From the NCBI GenBank assembly GCA_910589115.1, contig CAJUSB010000001.1:144548-208547 (forward strand): DNA of 64,000 nucleotides. Direction: 5' to 3'. Of the stretch, positions 10,389 through 18,289 are shown in pieces. The stretch is from an uncultured Clostridia bacterium (lineage in GTDB: Bacteria; Bacillota; Clostridia; Oscillospirales; Butyricicoccaceae). The notes beneath the pieces are model-generated. The model ran no database searches. It was not told where the DNA came from and saw nothing but the letters and a program-made list of their open reading frames with translations. Within the stretch, counting starts at the first letter, position 1. Every line of letters starts with the position of its first letter. Made by a program: the position numbers and the translations under genes.

Positions 10389-10931
10389 CTACGCGATAAT
10401 ATGGTTCATCTGCTGCGCGATCTCTGCCAGACGGGTCTTGACCGAGGTATCTACCTGCCGGTTGTCGATCCGCACGACAATGCCGCCGATGAGCTTGGGG
10501 TCCACCTCATTTTTGAGGATGACCTTCTTCTGCGTGACGGCGCACATTTTCCCGCACAACTTGTCCTGGAGTGCCTTGTCCATCGGTGACGCAGTGACTG
10601 CGACCACCTCTGCAATGCCCTCTTCAAAATAATACTGGTCCCGATACGCTTTGCAAATCTCGGAAATAAGGCCGATCCGGCGCTTTTCGGTCAGCAGCAA
10701 AAGGAAATTGAGCACATAATCATGCGTCTTTCCACCGAACACCTGCCTCAGTGTCTCCTGCTTTTCCGGCAGCGGGATGCTGGGGGTGGTCAGTAGCTTG
10801 AGGTATTCCGGATAATCCGAAAACACCCCGGCAACCTGCGCCAGCTCCTCACAGAAATGCTCTGCCTGCCCGCATTCCTTTGCGACCTCATAAAGGCTCA
10901 GCGCATAGCGCTCACTTACGATTGATGCCAC
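10389..10931 (-). CDS. atpH: F1 ATP synthase, delta subunit
   Basis: Delta joins F1 to the peripheral stalk. The 180-residue product starts MASIVSERYALSLYEVAKE (GTG, with GGGGAG upstream). It has the N-terminal six-helix domain, the KRRIGLISEICKAYRD segment and the C-terminal signature DPKLIGGIVVRIDNRQVDTSVKTRL. It is 4 nt from the atpF stop. Confidence 0.95.
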   Translation of the reverse strand: MASIVSERYALSLYEVAKECGQAEHFCEELAQVAGVFSDYPEYLKLLTTPSIPLPEKQETLRQVFGGKTHDYVLNFLLLLTEKRRIGLISEICKAYRDQYYFEEGIAEVVAVTASPMDKALQDKLCGKMCAVTQKKVILKNEVDPKLIGGIVVRIDNRQVDTSVKTRLAEIAQQMNHIIA

Positions 10932-10935
10932 GCGC

Positions 10936-11439
10936 TCACTCCCCTACCTTGTTGATGAAATCCTCGATCATGCGCTTGTGATCGGCCTCGTTGATCTCCT
11001 TTTCGACGACCTTTGAGGCGATCATGACGGAAAGACCGGCAATTTCGTCCTTGATTTCGTTGAGCGCCTTTTTCTTTTCCAGTTCGATGCCTTCCTCAGC
11101 CTTCCGCACCATGTCGGAAGCCTGCCGGTTGGCATCAGCAAGGATCTCTTCTGAACGGGCGGCGGCGCGTTTGGCAGCGTTCGCGGTGATCTGTGCGGCT
11201 TCCTCCTTCGCACCCGCGATGGAGGCGCTATAGTCGCGCTTCATCGCTTCGGCAGCGGTGCGGTCGGCCTCCGCAGTTGCATACAGCTCACGCACCTCGG
11301 TCTCCCGGGCCTCAAGCATTTTGTTGATCGGGCCAAACAGGAACTTTTTTACGATCAGGAACGTGATCAGCAGATTGCAGATCGTGACGCACAGCCCCCA
11401 CCAGTCGAAGGTTACAAACGATTGATAGATTGCTTCCAC
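10936..11439 (-). CDS. atpF: Fo ATP synthase, b subunit
   Basis: The b subunit is the peripheral stalk dimer. One N-terminal transmembrane helix (about 14-33, WGLCVTICNLLITFLIVKKF) is followed by FGPINKMLEARE and a long Ala/Glu/Lys-rich helix for dimerisation. The product has 167 residues and starts at a GTG with GGAGGG 7 nt upstream. It lies between atpE and atpH. Confidence 0.95.
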   Translation of the reverse strand: MEAIYQSFVTFDWWGLCVTICNLLITFLIVKKFLFGPINKMLEARETEVRELYATAEADRTAAEAMKRDYSASIAGAKEEAAQITANAAKRAAARSEEILADANRQASDMVRKAEEGIELEKKKALNEIKDEIAGLSVMIASKVVEKEINEADHKRMIEDFINKVGE

Positions 11440-11478
11440 AGGCTTACCCTCCTTCCAATGGAAGATCGTTCACCTGCA

Positions 11479-11817
<339 letters not shown>

Positions 11818-12519
11818 TCAGCTACGCGCGTTTCCGACGTATGCCATGGTCAGCATACTGAAAATGAATGCCTGCATCGCCGCTGTAAACAGGTCGAAAT
11901 ACAGCGAGAGCACGCCGGGGATGCCGATCTGGAACAGCGGGACGGGCAAAAAGCCCAGTATCGCATTAGAGAACGCGGCAAGCCCTGACATCAGCAGGGT
12001 CGTGATAACCAGACCGCCTGCCATATTGCCGAAATGACGGAAGCTCATGGAAATCGGCGTTGCAATTTCAGAGAGTACGTTCAGCGGCAGCATAATGAAG
12101 ATTGGCTCCAAATACCCCTTGAGATAAGCTTTCAGCCCGTGGAACCTGATATTACTGTAGTGTATCAGGAAAAATACGATCAGCGCCCAGCCCAGTGTTG
12201 TATTCAGGTCAGCGGTTGTCGGCCGCAGGCCAATGACTGAAACCAGGCTGCCAAAAAGGGAAGACAGCATGATTGCAGCAACAAACGGCGCATAGTGCCT
12301 GCATCCTTCCCCCATCGTATTGTCAACGAGGCCGTTGAGCATAACGACCGCCTTTTCGGCGAGCGCCTGCTTTCCGGTGGGGATCTTTTGCAGGTTGCGC
12401 GTCAGGAATACACATAGGCACAGAATCAGAAGCATGACAAACCATTGGTTCCGCATGGATTCTGTGATGGGCAGCCCTCCGAGCACCGGTATCTCAAAAT
12501 ATATCTGTGGTCCGTTCAC
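11818..12519 (-). CDS. atpB: Fo ATP synthase, a subunit
   Basis: Subunit a forms the ion half-channels of the stator. The 233-residue product has five or six membrane segments and the essential arginine in ISMSFRHFGNMAGG (Arg161), followed by the conserved C-terminal helix (LFTAAMQAFIFSMLTMAYV). It precedes atpE, and its start abuts the stop of the atpI-like gene. Confidence 0.95.
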   Translation of the reverse strand: MNGPQIYFEIPVLGGLPITESMRNQWFVMLLILCLCVFLTRNLQKIPTGKQALAEKAVVMLNGLVDNTMGEGCRHYAPFVAAIMLSSLFGSLVSVIGLRPTTADLNTTLGWALIVFFLIHYSNIRFHGLKAYLKGYLEPIFIMLPLNVLSEIATPISMSFRHFGNMAGGLVITTLLMSGLAAFSNAILGFLPVPLFQIGIPGVLSLYFDLFTAAMQAFIFSMLTMAYVGNARS

Positions 12520-12912
12520 TCAGTTTCCTCCTTTCCTGCAGGTATTTAAAATCAATAAAATGATTTTCGTGTAGAAGAGCGGCACAATGACCGCCGCCGG
12601 GTTAAGCCACGGCAGTTTGAAGGAAACGACAATGACCACCGCTGTCAGCACATAGCGTGTCAGATAGCCGCGCACCATGCCGCGCTGGGCCCGTTCGGGT
12701 GTACGGTAAAATGCAGCCGCACGCAAAGCGGACTGCCCGATTTGGTAAAAGTTAAACAATGCGTAGGCGGAGCCCAGCAGGATGCTCAGGGCAGTCTGCC
12801 ATTGCCAGTACCCCAGCAGCGCGAATACGCCGTAGGTAATCAGCATCAGCGGAAGCATCCCTTTCGCCTGGCGGCGAAGTTCGCTTATAACGATCTCACT
12901 TTCGTCTCTCAT
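12520..12912 (-). CDS. atpI: ATP synthase subunit I-like membrane protein
   Basis: The 130-residue product has four predicted membrane helices: about 17-34, 41-59, 88-104 and 106-124. In position and topology it matches AtpI/subunit I, an accessory protein encoded just upstream of atpB that aids c-ring assembly in some species. The sequence is weakly conserved in this family, so the call rests mainly on gene position. Its ATG overlaps the end of the upstream gene, which suggests translational coupling. Confidence 0.75.
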   Translation of the reverse strand: MRDESEIVISELRRQAKGMLPLMLITYGVFALLGYWQWQTALSILLGSAYALFNFYQIGQSALRAAAFYRTPERAQRGMVRGYLTRYVLTAVVIVVSFKLPWLNPAAVIVPLFYTKIILLILNTCRKGGN

Positions 12913-13132
12913 GCTCCTGTTCGGCCTCCTTCTGTACCATCCGCAGGAACCGGCTCAGGCTTCTGGCACTGGTGAGCAGGCCTGCTGCCAGTGCAACGAC
13001 AAAGACCCAGCCGCCCAGTTCAAAATGTGTCCGTACCCATGCGGCGGCCCAAAGGGACAATACTGGCGGAAGCACGAGCGACAGCCCCAGCTGGCCAACC
13101 CAGGCAAGGTATTTCAAAACGGAAAGCCACAA
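12896..13132 (-). CDS. AtpZ/AtpI-like small membrane protein, first gene of the atp operon
   Basis: Starting at the TTG at 13132 (GGGGAGG 8 nt upstream) gives a 78-residue protein, (M)WLSVLKYLAWVGQLGLS, with two hydrophobic helices (about 8-27 and 36-55) and a charged C-terminal tail. The longer frame from 13183 would start ahead of this strong Shine-Dalgarno and is less likely. The arrangement fits AtpZ, which together with AtpI has been described as a Mg/Ca channel accessory of F-type synthases. The assignment is mainly positional. Confidence 0.65.
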   Translation of the reverse strand: MWLSVLKYLAWVGQLGLSLVLPPVLSLWAAAWVRTHFELGGWVFVVALAAGLLTSARSLSRFLRMVQKEAEQEHERRK

Positions 13133-13212
13133 ACAAACTGCCTCCCCTATTACGCAGATATCCGATATTCTATGCCTTTCCAAAGGAAAGGCCGGACAAA
13201 CCCGATGTTACT

Positions 13213-13218
13213 ATTATA
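13213..13218 (-). promoter_or_regulatory. Candidate -10 of the ATP synthase operon
   Basis: The minus strand reads GCTATAATAG, with a perfect TATAAT at 13213-13218, about 80 nt before the first atp gene. No good -35 is present at 16-18 nt. Confidence 0.5.
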
Positions 13219-13300
13219 GCAGAGATTCTTAAAAACGAAAGAGGTTTTTATCAAATTTTTCTAAAAAGTTTTTATACTTCACAGTTCCTAAGCCGCGTAT

Positions 13301-13338
13301 TAAAAAGCGGACGGGACACCTTTCGGCCCTGTCCGCTC
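13301..13338 (-). terminator. Intrinsic terminator downstream of the small P-loop gene
   Basis: On the minus strand GCGGACaGGG...CCCGTCCGC is followed by TTTTTA. It separates the small P-loop gene from the ATP synthase operon promoter. Confidence 0.85.
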
Positions 13339-13378
13339 ATTTCTCTGTAAATATAGTGATTCCGGGCAATCAGAGGGA

Positions 13379-13789
13379 TCAGGCGTACTTTTTCATGCCT
13401 TCTGTAACCGCAGCATCGTCTTCGCTGAGCGAAACGGTGAACTTAACGGTGTGTGTATCTGCAAAGGCATTCAGCTTGTCAAGGAACGATTCCGCCTGTG
13501 AAGGGTCCTTGACACCGGCGACCTTGTACAATCCATCAATATAAATGTGGGTAATATCATAATTGCCCGCATGGATACCGCACAGGAAGCCAAGCAGGCC
13601 GTCATAGCTGCTGACTGCGTATTCACTGATGTTCACCAGCCGCGCATCGCGGGAAATGTCAAACCGGAGCTTGTCGCCCTTTGTGATGCAGACCACGCTG
13701 CCCTTTTCATCCTTTACGGCGGCATTCACCAGTTCAATGATCGTCTTCGTCTTACCGGAGCCTGCTCCGCCTACAATGAGTTTTACCAT
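13379..13789 (-). CDS. Small P-loop ATP-binding protein, unknown role
   Basis: The 136-residue product begins MVKLIVGGAGSGKTKTII, a clear Walker A motif at residues 7-14. A strand with hydrophobic residues then acid (YDITHIYIDGL, about 95-105) may be Walker B. The start at 13789 has GGAGG 8 nt upstream. I recall similar short proteins annotated only as ATP-binding or 'PilT-like' in Oscillospiraceae and know no experimental function. It is a single-gene unit with its own promoter (13910-13938) and terminator. Confidence 0.8.
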   Translation of the reverse strand: MVKLIVGGAGSGKTKTIIELVNAAVKDEKGSVVCITKGDKLRFDISRDARLVNISEYAVSSYDGLLGFLCGIHAGNYDITHIYIDGLYKVAGVKDPSQAESFLDKLNAFADTHTVKFTVSLSEDDAAVTEGMKKYA

Positions 13790-13909
13790 AGAAAATTCCT
13801 CCCAGATTTTATAGAGTGAGAAACAACCCAACCGAAAGGGCGTGTGCTTTTGAATAAAAACCAGCCCATGTAAGTACGGCAAATCGTCTCAACCTTTGAG
13901 GTTATTTCC

Positions 13910-13938
13910 ATGTTACCATAGATCCCGCCAAATTACAA
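13910..13938 (-). promoter_or_regulatory. Promoter of the small P-loop gene
   Basis: On the minus strand TTGTAA (13933-13938), 17 nt and TAACAT (13910-13915) lie 120 nt before the gene. Confidence 0.5.
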
Positions 13939-14013
13939 TCTAAAAACAACACTTTCCCCGCAGTTTTTTGAAAAATTTTCTATTGCTTTCCAATCCGGCG
14001 GAAAAAAACAGCT

Positions 14014-15156
14014 TTAGTCATGCTCTTTCATCAGCAGGACGCGCAGGAATTCGCGGTAGATATCGCCGAAGGTCAGTGCGCCGACTTGTTCGGCTGCTGT
14101 CAGCGGGATCGTCATGAGGACTGCATCCCCATTTTTCACGGTAACCGAACCCAGCTGCTGCCCTTTTTCAACGGGCGCATCAACGACATCGGCGAGCCGG
14201 ACCTCGGTCGTCAGGGCGGCCATATCTTCTTTGGCGAGCACAACGCCGCTGATCTTTTCTGCTGTTGGCATGACAGAGAGTGACTTGCCGAGCCGTACCG
14301 GAACGGGGCTGAGCTGGCTTGAGATATCGGGCGTATAGGGGGCAAAATTAGCAAAGCCGTAATTGAGCAGTGCAGATACGTCGGCGGTACGGGCTTCTTT
14401 TGTCGGGGCGGCCATGACAGTTGCGATCAGGGTCATACCGCCGCGCTCGGCTGCTGCGGAGATGCAGAAGCCTGCCTGGGAAATATATCCGGTTTTCAGA
14501 CCGATCATGCCCTCATAGCTTTTCAGCATCTTATTGGTGTTTGCAAGGGAAAACTCACCGTTTCGTATCGTGTCCATCCAGATGGTCGTATAGTCCAGGA
14601 TTTTGGGGTGGCGCAGCAATTCAACGGAGATAAGAGCCAGGTCGCGTGCGGAGGTCAGGGTTTTACCACCGTCTGCATCCAGCCCGTTGGCGTTGATGAA
14701 GGTTGTGCTGGTGCAGCCTAGTTCTTGGGCACGGGTGTTCATTCGTTCGACAAAGGCCGCCTCTGTACCTGCGAGGTGTTCTGCAACTGCAACCGCACAA
14801 TCATTTGCGGAGCCGACGGCGATTGCTTTCAGCATTTCATCGAAGGAAAGCTGCTCCCCTTCTTTGAGCCAAATCTGCGTACCGCCCATAGAGGATGCGT
14901 AGGCAGAACCGGTCACGGGATCGGTCAGCTGGACTTCTCCGCGGTCAAGCGCTTCCATAGCCAGCAGAAGGGTCATAATTTTGGTAACGCTTGCAGGCTG
15001 AAGCGGTTCTTCGGCGTTCATTTCATAGAGGAGCTGTCCGGAGGAGTCGTACAGGGCAGCTGATTTTGCATTCAGCGGTCCCATTGCCGGAAGCGCGGCT
15101 GCCTGCATCAGCAGTGAGCACACACACAAAGCCGCGCAAACTATCTTTTTCATCAT
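14014..15156 (-). CDS. D-alanyl-D-alanine carboxypeptidase (PBP5/DacF family)
   Basis: This serine peptidase trims the terminal D-Ala of peptidoglycan stem peptides outside the cell. An N-terminal signal peptide (MMKKIVCAALCVCSLLMQAA) is followed by the three active-site motifs of penicillin-binding proteins: SVTK (56-59) with the nucleophile Ser, SAND in AVGSANDCAV, and KTG in GLKTGYISQ. A C-terminal beta-rich PBP5 domain and a hydrophobic/basic tail (FLRVLLMKEHD) follow. AAAGGTGG precedes the paired ATGs at 15156 and 15153. The length of about 380 residues is normal for DacF. Vegetative and sporulation paralogues cannot be told apart here. Confidence 0.92.
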   Translation of the reverse strand: MMKKIVCAALCVCSLLMQAAALPAMGPLNAKSAALYDSSGQLLYEMNAEEPLQPASVTKIMTLLLAMEALDRGEVQLTDPVTGSAYASSMGGTQIWLKEGEQLSFDEMLKAIAVGSANDCAVAVAEHLAGTEAAFVERMNTRAQELGCTSTTFINANGLDADGGKTLTSARDLALISVELLRHPKILDYTTIWMDTIRNGEFSLANTNKMLKSYEGMIGLKTGYISQAGFCISAAAERGGMTLIATVMAAPTKEARTADVSALLNYGFANFAPYTPDISSQLSPVPVRLGKSLSVMPTAEKISGVVLAKEDMAALTTEVRLADVVDAPVEKGQQLGSVTVKNGDAVLMTIPLTAAEQVGALTFGDIYREFLRVLLMKEHD

Positions 15157-15243
15157 CTGACCACCTTTCATTGCTTTCCCCTATTGTATGCGGCCGGCAG
15201 CACTTCCATTCATTTCCGGGCAGGACGAATCATTCTGGACATG

Positions 15244-15286
15244 AAAAAAGCCTGGCCGCCCCTGCTATTTTAGGAGGCCAAGCTCG
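15244..15286 (-). terminator. Intrinsic terminator between coaX and dacF
   Basis: On the minus strand AGCTTGGCC pairs with GGCCAGGCT and is followed by TTTTTCAT. The one imperfect pair is a G-U only when read on the minus strand, which supports that orientation. Confidence 0.75.
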
Positions 15287-15299
15287 TGTATGCTGAAAA

Positions 15300-15500
15300 T
15301 ATCCATACGTTTGCCCTACGCGGGCGGCGGCAGGACGCTGCCCTGCACCCGCAATTTTTTCGAGAAAAAATTGAGTAAAAGCTTTATTCCCGCTGCGGCG
15401 GGGGAACTGGTGCAGATATGTTTGTATTTGCGTGCTGCCCCGCCCGCCAAAAGGACGGCGGACGGGGATCAGCGGCTGCGGCATATATTTTTTATGCACA
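15300..15500. repeat. GC-rich intergenic mosaic with family 2 hairpin
   Basis: The gap between dacF and coaX contains a GC-rich block (GCGGGCGGCGGCAGGACG), a perfect palindrome AATTTTTTCGAGAAAAAATT (15353-15372) and a hairpin CCCCGCCCGCC-aaaa-GGACGGCGGACGGGG (15438-15469). The last has the same centre (CCGCCa.aAGGAC.GCGG) as hairpins at 38341 and 51261. No coding sequence is visible here. Confidence 0.6.
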
Positions 15501-15552
15501 CAAATTATAAGGGTCATGAACGATTGAAGTAAATTCATCCGGGAACAGCTGA

Positions 15553-16374
15553 TTAAACCTCTTCGGATGCATCTACAAGGACACGCTGGATACGTGTATT
15601 TTCAAAAACCTCACGATTGCGGTCATAAATCATTAGCAGGCCGTCAAGTGTCAAATTTGCGTCCACTTCGTCGATCAGGGAACAATGCTGCGCCATCATC
15701 CGGCCCATACCGCCGGTCGCAATAACACGCACCTGGCCATCCATTTCGGCTTTCATATCCAGAATGACACCTTTCAATGCGCCTACATAACCACGCACCG
15801 CGCCCGACTGCATACTCTCAACAGTTGTTTTGCCAATCGCATGTGCGCTCGGCGCAATGTCAATGCGGGGAAGTTTTGCCGCTTTTTGGAATAATGCTTC
15901 CATCGCAATTTTAATGCCGGGCAGGATGGCCCCGCCAAGATATGCGCCGTCCCGGTCAATCGCATCAAAGGTGATTGCAGTGCCCATATCCACGATAATT
16001 AACGGTTTTCCGTATTTTTCGACTGCTGAAACTGCATTCACCAGACGGTCTACGCCGACCTCGCGCGGATTGTTATACAGGTTCACAATTCCGGCGTCAA
16101 TATCTTTTCCCACACATTTGGGCTGAAGACACAAATATTTGCGGATTGCGTTTACCAGCGTATACATCACCGGCGGCACGACCGATGCAATAATCACTGC
16201 ACTGGTATCCTCCGCCCTGCGCCCCAGGAACGAATAGTATTGGAGGATAATCATGCCAAGTTCGTCAGAGGTCCGTTCCCCGTTGGTAGAGATCCGAAAG
16301 GAACCAACAAATTCCCCCGCCTCATACAGGCCGAATACCATGTTCGTATTGCCTACGTCAATCGCCAAAAGCAT
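15553..16374 (-). CDS. coaX: Type III pantothenate kinase
   Basis: CoaX phosphorylates pantothenate, the first step of coenzyme A synthesis, and differs from CoaA in fold and in needing a monovalent cation. Starting at the ATG at 16374 gives MLLAIDVGNTNMVFGLY, the ASKHA-type phosphate-binding motif. Further signatures are GVDRLVNAVSA, the PLIIVDMGTAITFDAI segment with the catalytic Asp, and the C-terminal VIATGGMGR. The product has 273 residues, slightly longer than the typical 255-260. It lies 51 nt downstream of the phosphodiesterase gene and is probably co-transcribed with it. Confidence 0.94.
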   Translation of the reverse strand: MLLAIDVGNTNMVFGLYEAGEFVGSFRISTNGERTSDELGMIILQYYSFLGRRAEDTSAVIIASVVPPVMYTLVNAIRKYLCLQPKCVGKDIDAGIVNLYNNPREVGVDRLVNAVSAVEKYGKPLIIVDMGTAITFDAIDRDGAYLGGAILPGIKIAMEALFQKAAKLPRIDIAPSAHAIGKTTVESMQSGAVRGYVGALKGVILDMKAEMDGQVRVIATGGMGRMMAQHCSLIDEVDANLTLDGLLMIYDRNREVFENTRIQRVLVDASEEV

Positions 16375-16425
16375 ATGTTTTCCGTTTCCTTTTCTTCTGT
16401 ATTTCCACCCGTAAGGCATAAGCCT

Positions 16426-16905
16426 TTACAGGATAATCGGTTCAATCGTAAATCCATCTGGTTCAATGGTCAGCCTGCCATAACTTTTCTTTCCGCCGCG
16501 CGGAAGGCTGATGCTGCCCGGGTTAAAAACCATTATACCGTCCATTTGCTCCAAAAAGAGCCGGTGCGTGTGGCCAAACATTGCAAGAATGCAGTCATTC
16601 TCTTTCGCACGGTGCGGAAGCTGTCCGGCAGACATCCCATAAACACGTTCACGGTGGCCGTGTGTCAGATACATTCTTACCCCACCGAGCGTCATAACGA
16701 TATACATGGGAAATTCAGAATCAAAATCGTTGTTTCCGCGTACCGCATAAATTGGCATAGAGGAATATGCATAGGCGCGGCGCAGGTCGCGTACATCCTC
16801 TGTATAGTCCCCAAGATGGATAACACCGTCTGGCTGCTCCCGTTCAATGGCATCATATATATCAACAGTCCGGCCATGCGAATCAGAAAAAACCAATATT
16901 TTCAT
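16426..16905 (-). CDS. YfcE/MJ0936-type metallophosphoesterase
   Basis: The 159-residue protein has all calcineurin-like motifs: MKILVFSDSHG (D-x-H), HLGDYTED (GD), VRGNNDF (GNxD/N), THGH and FGHTH. These coordinate a dinuclear metal centre. Members act on phosphodiesters in vitro; the cellular substrate is usually unknown. The start at 16905 has GAAGGGA upstream. Confidence 0.88.
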   Translation of the reverse strand: MKILVFSDSHGRTVDIYDAIEREQPDGVIHLGDYTEDVRDLRRAYAYSSMPIYAVRGNNDFDSEFPMYIVMTLGGVRMYLTHGHRERVYGMSAGQLPHRAKENDCILAMFGHTHRLFLEQMDGIMVFNPGSISLPRGGKKSYGRLTIEPDGFTIEPIIL

Positions 16906-16943
16906 GCTTGTCCCTTCTCTCCCAACATTTAGACACACAGGCT

Positions 16944-16972
16944 ACTATACACGAAAAATGCTCGCTTGTAAA
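16944..16972 (-). promoter_or_regulatory. Promoter of the phosphodiesterase-coaX pair
   Basis: On the minus strand TTTACA (16967-16972), 17 nt and TATAGT (16944-16949) lie 39 nt before the start codon. Confidence 0.7.
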
Positions 16973-17059
16973 GAGTATTTCTCGGTTTTTTGCATTTGCC
17001 GGAAAACTGCCGCCGCTTTTTCTCCGTTTATTATCGGGCAAAAAAGGCGGTGGACATAC

Positions 17060-17087
17060 ACAAATACGGATTCTTCCGCATAGAGTA
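17060..17087 (+). promoter_or_regulatory. Sigma-K-like promoter before the three-gene cluster
   Basis: AC (17060-17061), a spacer of exactly 17 nt and CATAGAGTA (17079-17087) match the Bacillus sigma-K consensus AC-N17-CATANNNTA. No sigma-A -35 lies at the right distance from TATAAA at 17086. The consensus carries little information, so this is a hint only. Confidence 0.35.
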
Positions 17088-17122
17088 TAAACAGATTGAA
17101 TGAAAAACGGAGGGACAAAACC

Positions 17123-17389
17123 ATGATTGATATGAATGCCCTGATCGCCCAGCTGCAAGCAGCCGGGGGCAGCCCGGAGGCGATTGACCAGCTGGTGACG
17201 GCACTGAATAACAGCGGCGGTACACTTGCCGGACATCTGACCCGTGAAACCCGCGCCAAAATTGAACGTGCCGCTGCCGCCATGCAGGCTGGCGATTATG
17301 CCGCTGCACAGGCCGCCGCTGCACAACTGATGAACACACCGGACGGCGCACAGCTGACCAATAATGTACTCAATATGCTGGGGCGGTAA
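17123..17389 (+). CDS. Small Ala-rich helical protein, unknown function
   Basis: The 88-residue product begins MIDMNALIAQLQAAGGSPEA (ATG at 17123, GGAGGG 7 nt upstream). It is almost wholly helical and rich in Ala, Gln and Asn, with no signal peptide or membrane segment. NNSGGTL and MNTPDGAQL suggest two helical repeats. It is first of three genes spaced 16 nt apart, each behind a strong Shine-Dalgarno. I do not recognise a named family, but similar small 'alanine-rich' proteins occur next to the same partners in Clostridia as I remember them. Confidence 0.7.
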   Translation: MIDMNALIAQLQAAGGSPEAIDQLVTALNNSGGTLAGHLTRETRAKIERAAAAMQAGDYAAAQAAAAQLMNTPDGAQLTNNVLNMLGR

Positions 17390-17405
17390 ATAAAGGAGGC
17401 ATCTA

Positions 17406-17870
17406 ATGGAACAGAACACCAACAATATGCTCAGCGACCTGCTGAGCGATCCAGCCAAACTGCAAAGCGCACTCAGCGCGGCCTCCGGCCTGTTGGGTGC
17501 CAGCCAGTCCCCTGCGCCGCCGCCCCGTCCCATGCCGCAGGGGGCGGCCCCGGCATTCTCGGCCCCACAGGCTACTCAGCCCCCTATGATGTCAGGGGCT
17601 CCGGGACGTACCGGGGCTTCCTATGACCCGTCTGCCGAATTGATGCGCAAGGTAATGCCGGTTATCAATACCATTGCGAAAAGCGGGCAGTCCGCTGTCA
17701 ATCGGGACCGTGCGAACCTGCTTCAATCGTTCAAGCCTTTTGTGACCGAAAATGTGGGCAGCCAGTTCGACCATGCGATCCGCCTGGTCAGTATCGCAAG
17801 GATGGCAAAAGATGCCATGGTTCAGCTAGGCGGACAGAATATGCCGCCAGACGGCACAAAATCTCTGTAA
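17406..17870 (+). CDS. Pro-rich protein with conserved C-terminal helical domain, unknown function
   Basis: The 154-residue product has an N-terminal helix (NNMLSDLLSDPAKLQSAL), a Pro/Met/Ala-rich linker (about 38-75) and a C-terminal domain (80-145) with the pattern NRDRANLLQSFKPFV....FDHAIRLVSIARMA. That pattern (R-x-x-LL-x-x-x-KPF, then ..D.AI.L) recurs in small uncharacterised proteins of sporulating Clostridia as I recall it. Its function is not known to me. AAAGGAGG precedes the ATG at 17406. It shares an operon with 17123 and 17887. Confidence 0.75.
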   Translation: MEQNTNNMLSDLLSDPAKLQSALSAASGLLGASQSPAPPPRPMPQGAAPAFSAPQATQPPMMSGAPGRTGASYDPSAELMRKVMPVINTIAKSGQSAVNRDRANLLQSFKPFVTENVGSQFDHAIRLVSIARMAKDAMVQLGGQNMPPDGTKSL

Positions 17871-17886
17871 AGGGAGGTATCTTTAC

Positions 17887-18210
17887 ATGTATAACCAATA
17901 CATCCCTGCCCCACGCGAGGAGGTACATAGTGAACGGCAGGAGCGCCGCCCGGAGGCTACGGAGGCAATGGCGCCGCAGCCTCCGCAGCCGCACCATCCG
18001 CCGCACCCACATCCGCATCAGCAGCAGCCCCCAAGGGCAAGTGCATTTGGAAGCCTGTCGCAGGCGCTTGGCTCACGTCTTGGAACGATCCGATTTGATG
18101 CAGATACCCTCATAGCGCTTGCCGTGATCTGGTTCCTGATCAGCGACGGTGAAGAATTCGACACCGAACTGATACTAATGATTGGCATTTTGCTGGTGCT
18201 GGGCCTATAA
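17887..18210 (+). CDS. His/Pro-rich protein with C-terminal membrane segments, unknown function
   Basis: The 107-residue product has a charged N-terminus and then a His/Pro/Gln stretch (about 30-50, PPQPHHPPHPHPHQQQ) that could bind metal. The C-terminal 40 residues form two hydrophobic stretches, LIALAVIWFLISDG and LILMIGILLVLGL, joined by an acidic turn EEFDTE. This two-helix tail resembles small hypothetical proteins common in endospore formers. GGGAGG precedes the ATG. It is the last gene of the cluster; no terminator is seen before the convergent rsmA end at 18290. Confidence 0.75.
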   Translation: MYNQYIPAPREEVHSERQERRPEATEAMAPQPPQPHHPPHPHPHQQQPPRASAFGSLSQALGSRLGTIRFDADTLIALAVIWFLISDGEEFDTELILMIGILLVLGL

Positions 18211-18289
18211 ACGCCCATGGCTGCATTATCATCAATCCAATATGCAAAAAATTTTCCTGGAAATGTATTTTTATTGGCAACACAACAGG

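Noticed and set aside
12911..13350. Plus-strand small frames before the atp operon
   Set aside because: They are shadows of the atpZ-like gene and of non-coding leader sequence, without ribosome sites.
16240..16932. 230-codon open frame on the plus strand
   Set aside because: It crosses the antisense strands of coaX and the phosphodiesterase gene.
16883..17533. 216-codon minus-strand frame across the three-gene cluster
   Set aside because: It is antisense to 17123 and 17406 and lacks a ribosome site.
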